Under the pieces are notes generated by a model, which saw only the letters and a program-made list of their open reading frames with translations, did no database searches and was not told the DNA's origin. From Serilophus lunatus (taxonomy: Eukaryota; Chordata; Aves; Passeriformes; Eurylaimidae), in NCBI GenBank assembly GCA_013399895.1, contig VXBA01002403.1, positions 171,980 through 235,979 on the forward strand: DNA of 64,000 nucleotides, given 5' to 3'. Both the position numbers and the translations under genes were made by a program. Shown piece by piece: positions 51,501 to 59,125 of this stretch. The first letter of the stretch is position 1; the number at the start of each line of letters is the position of its first letter.

Positions 51501-54500
51501 GTTTGCCTCTTCCACAGAATACTTTTTGCCTCTAAGTGTTAAGTGTAATATTAATCTCAAGGCCTCCTATTGGATGTTACTACAAACCAAACTGTGGGGA
51601 TGACAGCAGGCCTGTCAGCATCCTAGCATTAATTTATTAAATTAATATTGATAATATTCGGATATATCCTTTGTGAATCTTAGCACATCCTTAAATGAGC
51701 AGAAGCAGAAGAGCTGGTGATCAGTGAGCCTTCTGATTACTTTTTATAGTTCTCCAATCGTAGAAGTGGAAAACAACTTTCTGTCCTATGAGAGAAAGCA
51801 CATTGCCTTTTGTAAAGGGGATAATACCAAGTGCGCAACAGAATAAAGTTGACATTTTGGACCATCTTGGGAACAACGCAGTGTGTCATTCTTACCCCGA
51901 CTGCAACACCAAACAAAGCTTTTATTGCTAACTCAAATGTAAGAATCAGACACACATCATCATCAATCATCACCTGACCACAATGGAAAAAATCTTCCCC
52001 TGTGCTCTGCCTTCTCATTTCCTCTTAAGCAAGCACACTCTGCAGGTGATCAGAATCCTTGGGCTTTCGGACAGACCATCTGCGTGAGCTTCCCACACGG
52101 CATGACAAGACAGCTGGAATAATACCACACCTTGGGGCAGAAAGGGAGGTCAGAACACTTCCTTGTCTTCACTATAACTATTGAAGACATCAGTGCCAAG
52201 GAACTGTTCAAGTGCAGACATTACTTGAAGAGCTCAAAGACAAAGCACTGCATTAGGCAGCCCAGACACATCATAATGAAAGACTGATGGTCCTGTTGCA
52301 CCCATGACAGCACCCTGTACAGCCAGGACAGCAGAAATACACAAACTCTGCCTAAAAAACAGATTTGTCAAAGAAATATGCAGGGACTTCAATTAAAACT
52401 TTTGTTAATTCACCACAAGTTTCCAGGTCTCAAGAAGGTCCACAGAAATCCAGCAGGAAGAAATGACCTGGTCTCACTGAAATAATCTCCCAGATAACAA
52501 AGTATCTCTTCCCTGAATCCCATTTGTGCACATACTAGTCATTTCTATCGAGATTAGAAACTGGAAACAGACATTGTTGAGATGGAGACAGATAAATCAT
52601 CTTTCCCTGTACAGCCACAATACCCACCTTACTACCCTGAAGTGGAAAACATATTTAAATTTATAATTTGTCAGCTGTGCAATTTTTATCTACACTTACC
52701 TGTTGACAGGCTCAAAACATAAATCTGGGTTACAGTCTCCTCTTTAATCAGTTCTAAAGGTGTCAGTGCCAATGTAAACCAATTCACGGTAAAAGTTTTG
52801 ACAAATAAGGGAGAAATGTATTCCTACCAGATGCAGCAACTTGCTATACAGTAAGACATTTGCTTATTTAAACAACACTAATGCAGCAGAATCCTAGAAA
52901 AAATAAAAGGATACCCAGACATCCTAGCTATCACGTACAAACCCAGGTCTCTCCTCTTTATCCGTTTACAAAATTACCATGATATTGGTGGGAGCAATTT
53001 GTGAATTCTGTGTAAGCGATTGCTTAGAAAAAAAAATGTGTCAGTATCTGTCTTTTTCTCTTTTGTTTTCATTTAGAAGTCATCAAAATTTGGCAGAAAG
53101 AGCAACAGATAAATCCCACTAGTGAATCATTTGATTAAATCAATCCCTCTGCAAAAAACTGATCAAAGCCCTAAATAAGTAGAACTTCAAAATTATGAAA
53201 GCTATGACAATTCCACAAAGCTACTGGCTACACACCACTAAGGACTGCCCAATGTGAAAAGCTTGTGCAGGTGCATGGGAATGCAAACAAATATATGCAA
53301 ATTTTACAACACAACAAATGCAAATAGCAAACCTTCAAAGCACTGTATTTAGTTTTCACCTCATAAGTCCCATTAAACAACAGGGCTCGCACAGCTACAA
53401 TTCCATACAACACGTGGGCTATGCAGTGCATTTTCAGCAGAGTAATTGCCCATAGGTACATGCATCAGTGCTCTGGCGTCAGAGAAATTAAATTAGGAAA
53501 ACTCATAACTCAGGTAAACTCAACAGCTGCCTGACTGAGATCAGCACTTACACCTTCCCTCTTCCTTACTTGTCATTAGCTAGATCATAGAAGTGTTCAT
53601 TCACACAACCAACAGACAACAGGGACACAGCATCCAAATAGGAAAATATCTTCAGCAGTATTTCTGTTGGCATGCTGGAAAACAAGAGAAAGAGGAGCAC
53701 TGTTAGACTTGCTTGAAAACTCCAGATATTACCAGAGCAAAAAACTATCAGCTCATAATAACACAAATAAAAAATCACCTGAAGACTTAAATTACAGCGT
53801 TTGGGTTCTGATTTCATTCTTTGGTATAAAGCATTTGCATAAACCAATTCATCACTACTTTTTCAAGAGGCAGAGCATAAGTTACGGGTTTGCATTTTCA
53901 CTAACTTAACAGTTTAACCCAGTTTGACATGCAATCACCTCATTCCATCAGTCTCTTACTGCTTGTACTGTGATTTTAACATTTAATCCATAAGCACCAG
54001 AATTTGCCAAAACTGCAGACACCTTTCCTCCTGACTGTGGGCATAAGGTCTCTGGATGCACCAGGACAAAAATATCCTAGTCAAAGAGTAAGATCATGCT
54101 CTACATCATGATCTTCAAACTGTATGTGCCCAGGAGTCCTGTGCAGTTTTCAACAGACAGATGTAAACTTCAAAATTAGAACCAAGTGGCATCTTGAGAA
54201 CATTAAGGTTTCTGTGCATCTGGAAGGGTGCCAGAAATACAGGTGCCAGTCAAATGTGATAAGCCCAAGATACCCTGGAGAGGAGTCACCATGATTTTAT
54301 TATTGACAGACAGAAATCTCATACCCTTCAAGGAGAGCCTCACAACTGCACAGAGTGCATTTCATACTCTGAATTTTTTGAGTATGGAGTATGGTCACAT
54401 GAAATTACCACCAAAAGTACAAGATGCTGTGAAAGTCAATGCCCCAGCTGTGCCTCTCATCCTTTTACTACTGTGTCATTTACAACAGCTGTAGATTTAT

Positions 54501-57000
54501 ACTACTTTATTCCAAGAAGCACAGAGCTGTAAAGGGTAGCATGATAATGCCATTACTACAATGTTTTAATACAAACTCAGGATCTTAGTTGCACTAACAC
54601 ACAGGCAACATGCCAAAACTTGCATGGTTATTGAAAGCCCGAAGTAGTTAATGCATTTATTCCAGAGAGAATTTAGAAGTGATCCCTTAAAAAGCTGCAA
54701 ATTAACTAAAACAATATGCTTGATCCAGAATTCTCAACAGCAGTTTTTACATGGATTTTTTTGATTTTGAAAGGATTTTTTTCCCTTTTTTTCCTCATCT
54801 ATCACATCAGACTAACAGCATAAAGGTACTGAACTGGCCATACAATGCAAAACAGAGAAATCAGGAAGCTACCAAATGAATAAAACAAGGAAAATTAATT
54901 AATTAATCTTTCTGGTAGTATATTCTTTTTTTAACGTAATTTTCAGAAAGAAAACAACTCATGATTACAGTGAAAGCGCCCTTTCATTGTCAAGCACGCA
55001 GGAAAACATTTACTTGGCAGCAAATATCCATCAGACACTTATTCCTCCCCCCTTCGCCCCACTCTATCATCCTCAGCCTCTCTATACAAAATAAAAACCA
55101 AGAATCAAAAGAAACATACAAAGTTTAATTCCAAACTGGCTTTTATTATTACAATAACAATTTTTATTCTCAAGGAACAACACTGCCTATGACTTGCAAA
55201 GGGCTTGCTGAAGACTTGCCATGACTTGGAAAAGGAGGGAAAGGAGACTCGTGCCAGAAAACATTAGAAGGTGAATATAGGATCACAGAGTAGGCCAGGA
55301 AAGCAGATCTTTTCAACTCGGAACATCTGACATAGAAATCTCAAAAATATGGCTATAATTACTGTAAGTAGTCAAAAGATGGCTTAGAGTCTGCAAGGGG
55401 TTTTCCCCTCTTACTCACCTCTCAATGTACACATTTCGTTTTGGTTTTACAGCAGATGTCAAACATAGATTTTTAATTCCAGCATTTACAGTTTCAGAGC
55501 ATTCCCCAGGCCTGGCAGCAAAGGTCCTCGCCCTGTTTCTAAGAAGGAAAAGCTGTTAGGAGTCACATCTTCACAAAATGAAGAAATATGCACGCCCAGA
55601 CGCAACACCTCAGCCAAGACAGGATTCAGGGAACACATCACACAGTAACTCACTATTATCTGGTCACAGCTTTGAACAATTACCACCAAGTTAAAATACC
55701 TGACATCAGGAAAATGTCAAGATTTAAACTCACAGCTCTCTGTGCTCTTTTTAATCTCCCACAGCAGTCAGAAGGGAATAGTGTGGCTCCACCAAATCAG
55801 CTTGAAGCCAGTAGAGATCTGTCAGGGTTACACAGCTGCACCTCTGCGGCCACCACAACCAAGCTCCACAGAGCCCCCTGCAGCGAGCCAAACTCACAGA
55901 CTGATCTTCTGCTTTGCAGCATTACTCCAGAGACGCTTTGGAGCCTTCCAACTTTGCTGAGTTACTAATAGGTACCAAATAAAACCGGAGCTTGAATTTC
56001 TCAAAAACTGCCGAGGCTCAAAAATAATTTCCTTGAATATACAACAGAATTGTATTCGAAAAAAAGTTGAAGTCTCATTTCAGATTTTCTCCTGCTAATC
56101 TACTCACAGATCTAAGTGTTAGTTCAGCAGGCAAGATGAGTATCAACTCAGATTTCTACCAGTATTTTCAGTTTCATACCCTCTAGCACTTGTGACTTGT
56201 TTTTTGATAGTCAGCAAAGAAATCCCTTTCAAGTAACATATTTCAAATAATGTATTTCAAGTTCTAAGTAGTGAAAAAGCCTGTCTCCTTCAAATGCTAA
56301 AGTATACCTGGGGATAAACAGAAATTACAGTGATGTTTTGACATGGTTTTGCTTTTTTTTTTCCTAAGCTGACAATTCCAAAGTCTTTTTATAAGGTGGA
56401 TATTACCTCATTCCATTTACAGGTTTAAAAAAAAAAAAAAAAAAGAGAGAAAACAAAGGGGAAACGAAACCACTGTGAAATCTAGGGTTGTACAAATGGG
56501 GTCGAGTCGCTTTCTCAAGTTTGTTTCCAAGATTGACGCTTTAAATACTTGGAGGCTAAACCTACACTGTAAGAATTTAGCTAATCATACCTTCCACAGC
56601 GAAAACCTCCCATTTACCATAAAGGCCTAACTACCCACTCGTAAGCTCTGCTCATCGCAGCACCTCCTCCAAGCTCCAACACAGACCCACATTTAAGAGC
56701 AGAAATTAAGGCGGAAAAGAAGTGAGTTCAACCCAGGTCTCCGAGCACCGGGACACGCCTGCGTTTCCCCGCTGCAAGGCGCGTCCCCAGGGCCCGGGAG
56801 CCCCGGAGGTGTCCGTGCCCACAGCCCTCGCCGTGCCGCCATCCCGAGCCGCGGGGCGGAGGCGGGAAGGGGTTTCCCGGGGGGAGCAGCGGGAGCTGAG
56901 GGGAGAACACCAGGCCAGTCTCCCCGCACCAGGCGCGGGGGCCGAGCAGGCACCTCAGCTGCCCGAACGCTCGTTACCTGGCGCTGCCAGGCGCGGCCAT
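33275..57000 (-). CDS. FBXO15: F-box only protein 15, ten coding exons
   Basis: Substrate-recognition subunit of an SCF (SKP1-CUL1-F-box) ubiquitin ligase; in mouse the gene is known as a pluripotency-associated Oct4/Sox2 target. Coding exons, 5' to 3' on the minus strand: 57000-56978, 55538-55419, 53674-53570, 49060-48818, 48553-48344, 46474-46345, 44137-44055, 42928-42783, 37609-37485, 33544-33275. All introns are GT-AG, the phases fit, and the exons total 1,455 bp (484 residues; human protein about 510). The F-box starts at residue 49 (MPTEILLKIFSYLD). Conserved blocks follow: GYWKKEYI, DTSVTILWY, FPGLLVGVWK, LDDIDPEYGLHDY, KNNRKHLPLTG and GKPFWCF. The N-terminus before the F-box is shorter than in human. 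The start has a good context (gcggccATGG) in a CpG-rich region. It faces TIMM21 head to head, as in human. Confidence 0.93.
33581..33616. repeat. Left copy of 36-bp direct repeat
   Basis: Identical to 34,407-34,442 except for one base (C at 33,597, G at 34,423). It begins tatggcacagtaagta and ends ctgattttaaa. Weaker similarity continues for about 15 bases to the right. The two copies bracket an LTR-like insertion. Confidence 0.9.
33622..34353 (-). mobile_element. Solo LTR-like insertion in FBXO15 intron 9
   Basis: On the minus strand the element starts TGTGAAAAATTAAGG and ends CCCTGTTACA, so it has TG...CA termini. It carries a TATA-like CATATAAATA (complement of about 34,236-34,245) and poly(A) signals AATAAA (complements of 33,711-33,716 and 33,636-33,641) near its 3' end, the expected order for an LTR of about 730 bp. 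There is no internal retroviral coding sequence. It points the same way as FBXO15. I cannot name the family with certainty; an avian endogenous retrovirus of ERVL type is my guess. No short perfect target-site duplication is visible at the TG/CA ends. Confidence 0.65.
34407..34442. repeat. Right copy of 36-bp direct repeat
   Basis: Partner of 33,581-33,616, at an offset of 826 bases. It continues loosely to about 34,457 (agtatcaagggtt versus agtgtaacagggtt). Confidence 0.9.
35522..35905 (+). mobile_element. Degraded avian retroviral LTR
   Basis: Begins tgtcctggttctggccagga followed by cagggttgattttt, close to the common avian LTR start (tgtcctggtt... with a ggttaatttt-type block). Later it has gttcttatctcagcccatga and a C-rich segment, as in the R/U5 part of the same LTR class. 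No internal gene sequence is seen. The 3' boundary is uncertain. It lies within FBXO15 intron 9 in the opposite orientation to the gene. Confidence 0.6.
36435..36705 (-). mobile_element. CR1 LINE 3' fragment, antisense
   Basis: The plus strand starts with the reverse complement of the CR1 terminal repeat (catagaatgatagaatggtt) and continues through ggaagggaccttta, ctgtccttgaacacctccag and ctgggcaacctgttcctgtg, all standard antisense CR1 phrases. An A-run interrupts it at about 36,638-36,650. In FBXO15 intron 9, transcribed in the same direction as the gene. Confidence 0.9.
37485..37609 (-). CDS. FBXO15: FBXO15 coding exon 9
   Basis: 125 bp, residues 354 (last two bases) to 395. It encodes GDIANGYLKLTVISLKNNRK onward to LGLSWETDVFKGNIK, matching the human block around LKNNREHLPLIG and LSWKTDIF. 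The acceptor is ttttcag; the donor is aag|gtcaga, weaker than consensus at positions +3 and +4. Confidence 0.92.
38522..38548. repeat. (A)27 run
   Basis: Twenty-seven A on the plus strand, broken only by the neighbouring g. It could be the tail of a retroposed sequence lying to its left, but no parent sequence or target-site duplication is recognisable. Confidence 0.8.
38556..39093. other. GC-richer open segment in FBXO15 intron 8
   Basis: Long open frames overlap here on both strands (165 codons on the minus strand, 95 on the plus strand at 38,806-39,093). None shows a domain I recognise, and flanking splice sites in register are not evident. It may be a decayed transposon, a retroposed gene piece next to the A-run, or chance. 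Confidence 0.35.
42783..42928 (-). CDS. FBXO15: FBXO15 coding exon 8
   Basis: 146 bp, from the last base of codon 305 to the first base of codon 354. It encodes QYAPPPNQPVLDDIDPEYGL and then HDYSLHLDMHGRSCNYLCET, matching the human LDDSPEYGLHGYQLHVDLH region. Acceptor tttttaag, donor aaag|gtatag. Confidence 0.92.
44055..44137 (-). CDS. FBXO15: FBXO15 coding exon 7
   Basis: 83 bp from acceptor ttttcag to donor act gt|gtaagt. It encodes EKNEIAFVMVSLHYHQLLER and SILGSAT, matching human ELAFVMANLHFHHLVERSTLGSAT. A consensus donor-like atg|gtgagt lies inside the exon at 44,105-44,113, but only the longer exon preserves both the conserved peptide and the reading frame into exon 8. Confidence 0.92.
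46345..46474 (-). CDS. FBXO15: FBXO15 coding exon 6
   Basis: 130 bp. It encodes PRRRSLIVEYHLANLTEHSV onward to DKLVRLFILFPGLLVGVWK, matching human LIAKYNLSHL and HPGLLVGVWK. Acceptor tcaaag, donor aag|gtaaga, ending in phase 0. Confidence 0.92.
46475..48343 (-). other. FBXO15 intron 5
   Basis: 1.9-kb intron containing an antisense CR1 fragment (47,058-47,320). Nothing else is recognised. Confidence 0.75.
47058..47320 (-). mobile_element. CR1 LINE 3' fragment, antisense
   Basis: The plus strand begins catagaatcacagacagaaa and passes through gatccttaaagatcatctag, gccaggactgggacatccac and ctgggcaacctcttccagtg, the reverse complement of the CR1 3' region. It is more diverged than the copy at 8.3-9.3 kb. 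Confidence 0.9.
48344..48553 (-). CDS. FBXO15: FBXO15 coding exon 5
   Basis: 210 bp. It encodes ASGLSWIIVLTDKNGKEHVI through NLSFKDTSVTILWYSTDWPC to SRSPNKN, matching human GLGWAIILKEKGGKEYIM and INDTSVTVIWYGKKWPCL. Acceptor aataacag, donor aatgg|gtgagt. Confidence 0.93.
48818..49060 (-). CDS. FBXO15: FBXO15 coding exon 4
   Basis: 243 bp. It starts GIWLKIYSRCFQPRR just after the F-box and contains KKPGYWKKEYILKQ and KPLDPYTGLPFKNKEAI, matching human EAGYWKKEYITKQ and NPYTGLPVKTKEAL. Acceptor ttttcag, donor ataaa|gtaagc. Confidence 0.93.
49061..53569 (-). other. FBXO15 intron 3
   Basis: 4.5-kb intron. I find no recognisable repeat family, RNA or extra exon in it. Confidence 0.65.
53570..53674 (-). 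CDS. FBXO15: FBXO15 coding exon 3, F-box
   Basis: 105 bp. It carries the F-box core MPTEILLKIFSYLDAVSLLS and GCVNEHFYDLAND, the SKP1-binding helix region, nearly identical to human MPSEILLKIFSYLDAVSLL. Acceptor ttttccag, donor gacaa|gtaagg. Confidence 0.95.
53675..55418 (-). other. FBXO15 intron 2
   Basis: 1.7-kb intron without recognisable repeats or extra exons. Confidence 0.65.
55419..55538 (-). CDS. FBXO15: FBXO15 coding exon 2
   Basis: 120 bp, phase 2 at both ends. It encodes the poorly conserved region before the F-box, including NRARTFAARPGECSET and KPKRNVYIE. RARTFAARPG recalls human RARAFGCRKG. Acceptor cttcttag, donor gagag|gtgagt. Skipping it would keep the frame, because exon 1 and exon 3 are also compatible directly. 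Confidence 0.8.
55539..56977 (-). other. FBXO15 intron 1
   Basis: 1.4-kb intron. The 5' part (minus strand) is CpG-rich and belongs to the promoter-proximal island; the rest is AT-rich and includes an A-run at 56,427-56,444. No transposon is recognised. Confidence 0.65.
56427..56444. repeat. (A)18 run
   Basis: Homopolymer followed by gagaga. Confidence 0.85.
56978..57000 (-). CDS. FBXO15: FBXO15 coding exon 1
   Basis: 23 coding bases, MAAPGSA plus two bases of the next codon, ending at donor ccag|gtaacg. The ATG has a strong context (gcggccATGG), and its phase fits exon 2 exactly. It is much shorter than the human first exon, so an additional or alternative 5' exon cannot be excluded. Confidence 0.75.
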
Positions 57001-57210
57001 GGCCGCTCGGCCGGGGCGGGGCGGGCAGCAGAGCCCGGAGCGCTTCCCGCCGGGCGGGACGGCACCGCCGCCGGGGAGGCGGAGCCCGGGAGCGCTGCCC
57101 AGGGGAAGGCGGGTCTCGCTTTCCCGAGTGGTCCCGGGTGGGACGCGCGGGAAGCTTTAAGGAGCCGTGGAACAGCAGCCCCCGGGGCCGTGTGGGCGCC
57201 TCCTGAGTGA

Positions 57211-57250
57211 GCCCCGGCCCCGGCCCCGGCCCCGGCCCCGGCCCCGGCGG
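57211..57250. repeat. (GGCCCC)n hexanucleotide array
   Basis: Six uninterrupted gccccg units plus a remainder, ending directly at an unknown base. The opposite strand is (GGGGCC)n, which can form G-quadruplexes. It lies about 210 bases upstream of the FBXO15 start codon. Confidence 0.9.
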
Positions 57251-57251
57251 N
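57251..57251. other. Single N at a sequence break
   Basis: One unknown base at the end of the hexanucleotide array, followed at once by AT-rich sequence (ttagaataagattttatttc). The sharp change in composition suggests a collapsed or wrongly joined sequence at this point. Confidence 0.9.
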
Positions 57252-57694
57252 TTAGAATAAGATTTTATTTCAATGAATAATGATTCCCTGAAACTTCGGT
57301 AAAGTTAACAAGAGCTAATATTTCTTCACAGCTTAACAGATGGGTGGCGACTCTTATCAGGGCGTGGGGAACAGACTCCCCAGGCTCCTTTTGTTTCGGG
57401 ATGCGTATTCTCCTATCTCTTTCAGATGTAAGCTTGCTTTTACACTCAGATACCTTCCTGATATCTCAAGAATTTTCAGACTTTAGTCTCAAAAAGAGCA
57501 ATAAAATCCCTCCCGCTCCTGTCACAATTTTGTTACAAAAACCAACCCATCTAAAGATTCTTTGCGCCTCTGACTTGGAAACCCGCTGAAGTCAAGCGCC
57601 CAGCGCTGTTGCCTTTGTTTGATAATAACTTGCATTAAAAATTAAAATAATTGTGGGCCCGTTTCTCACAGCAGTGAGTGCCACACCTGACTAG
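57252..57694. other. AT-rich interval between the divergent promoters
   Basis: No gene, named repeat or clear regulatory motif is recognised. It lies between the N and an antisense CR1 piece. Confidence 0.5.
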
Positions 57695-58360
57695 TCTTTC
57701 CTTGAACGCCTCCAGGAACGGTAACTCCACCAGCTCCCTGAGCAGCCCATTTCCATGACCAGTTGGCAGTCACCCTTTCTCTGAAGGAAATTCTGATGTC
57801 CAACCTAAACCTCTCCTAGCATAGCTTGAGACTGTCCTCTTATCCAGTCACTAGTTGCCTAAGAGAAGAGGCTGTCACTACCTGGCTAACAGCCTCCTTT
57901 TAGGTGGATGTAGATAGAGAGTGGCAAGGTCTCCCCTCCTCCAGACTGAACTACCCCATCTCCCTCCGCCGTTTCTCGGCACATGCGTTCCAGACCCTTC
58001 ATCAGCTCCACTGCCTTTCTCTGGACACGCTCTAACACCTCAATGTCCTTCTTGAATTAAGGGACCCAGAATAGGACACAATACACGAGGTGCAGCCTCA
58101 CAAGTACCGACTACAGAGTGAGAAAATCACTTCCCTGGTCCTGCTGGCCACGCTATGTGTGATTCAAGCCAGGGCGCTACTGGCTTCCTTGGCCACCTGG
58201 GCACACTGTTGGCTGATACTGTCATCTGTTAACCAGCAGCCCCAAATCTTTTTGCGCTGTGTCGCTTTCCAGCCGCTCTGCCCCCAGCCTTTAATCCCGC
58301 ATGGGGTTACTGTAGGACCCGGCACTTGGTCTTGTTGAACCCGATAACGTCGGTCTCTTC
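57695..58360 (-). mobile_element. CR1 LINE fragment, antisense, between promoters
   Basis: Plus-strand phrases such as ccttgaacgcctccaggaac, ttctctggacacgctctaac, ttccttggccacctgggcac and gcacttggtcttgttgaacc are the reverse complement of the C-terminal ORF2 and 3' region of CR1. The very 3' end of the element is not clear. It separates the FBXO15 and TIMM21 CpG-rich regions. Confidence 0.9.
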
Positions 58361-58620
58361 CCATCTCCGTCCGTGGAAACGTCAATTGCAGCGCTTTTAC
58401 ACACCTACGCGTGCAAGACTAAGAAAAACATATACAAAAGAAAACAGGTTTAAAAGGGCTGACCAGTCGGCAGGCACATGGCTCTTTGAGCAGCCCTTAA
58501 AAGAGGCGGCTGGTCCCCGCCCTGGAGAGCGGGTTGTGGCACTGGCGGCGCTGGGCACGGCACGGCAGTGACCTCGCTGGGAGCCGCTCCCGGCGGCGGG
58601 CGGGAGAGGGAGCCCGCTCA

Positions 58621-58636
58621 AACTACGGCTCCCAGG
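58621..58636 (+). promoter_or_regulatory. Possible ZNF143-type promoter motif
   Basis: aactacggctcccagg fits the ACTACNNNTCCCAG core known for ZNF143/THAP11-bound CpG-island promoters, apart from G instead of A at the position after ACTAC. Such sites are common just upstream of nuclear genes for mitochondrial proteins, in keeping with TIMM21 downstream. Confidence 0.4.
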
Positions 58637-58680
58637 GCTCGCCGCTGCTCCTCGCCGTCACTAACATTTCCGCCGGGGCA

Positions 58681-58707
58681 ATGGCGAGCGGCAGCGAGCG
58701 GCGGTGA
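58681..58707 (+). CDS. Upstream ORF in TIMM21 leader (8 codons)
   Basis: ATG with G at -3 and G at +4 opens MASGSERR and then TGA, 151 bases before the TIMM21 start codon. It is in the same frame but closed by its own stop, so it is not an N-terminal extension. If the transcript starts upstream of 58,681 it could reduce translation of the main ORF. Confidence 0.4.
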   Translation: MASGSERR

Positions 58708-58857
58708 AGGGTCAGGGGTAGCAGCTCCTGACCTGAGGCACCGGCCGCCCGGGGCGGGAGGCTGCCCTGGCTCTTCCCCAAGCGTCCCCTGGGACAGGGG
58801 TGGCGAGTGGCAGGAACTTTCCTTTCGGCTCGGCTGTCCCTGCCGTGTGGTGCCGGG

Positions 58858-59125
58858 ATGCTGCCCGCCTCCCTCGGGCGGACCTGTCTGGGGAGGTGGC
58901 TGCTCGTCCCCCGCGGGTGGGCACTGCTGGGGACGGGAACGGGGACGGGGACAGGGTCCTGCCTGAGGTGGCGGCATCAGCCCCCGCTGCTGCTCCGGGC
59001 CGCCCGGCAGAGCATCGGGACGCAGGCGGGAGGGCTGAGAGCTGAAAAACCTGGCGATAGAAGCAAAGATGTGTCCGTGCAAAGCGCTCGGAACGAGGAA
59101 ACGGTGCTGTCGGCTGCTGAGAAAG
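58858..59125 (+). CDS. TIMM21: TIMM21 coding exon 1
   Basis: 268 bp: the mitochondrial presequence and a variable linker, ending [11 protein letters not shown] plus one base at donor aaag|gtgagg. It contains four Gly-Thr pairs (residues 25-32, 58,930-58,953) coded by a short gggacg-type repeat. Confidence 0.92.

Larger units (their letters stand above)
56720..57250. promoter_or_regulatory. CpG-rich FBXO15 promoter and first exon
   Basis: Dense CpG dinucleotides and GC boxes (ggggcggggcggg at 57,013-57,025) surround the FBXO15 start codon. There is no obvious TATA box. This is typical of a CpG-island promoter, here the FBXO15-facing half of a divergent pair with TIMM21. The exact transcription start cannot be placed. 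Confidence 0.75.

Noticed and set aside
53833..53840. Octamer ATTTGCAT in FBXO15 intron 2, possible Oct4 site
   Set aside because: Although mouse Fbxo15 is an Oct4/Sox2 target, octamers occur several times in this AT-rich window and no proper adjacent Sox site is present.
56722..57210. 162-codon plus-strand open frame in the FBXO15 CpG-rich region
   Set aside because: Low-complexity Gly/Ala/Arg composition typical of a CpG island read in a chance frame; FBXO15 exon 1 lies on the other strand.
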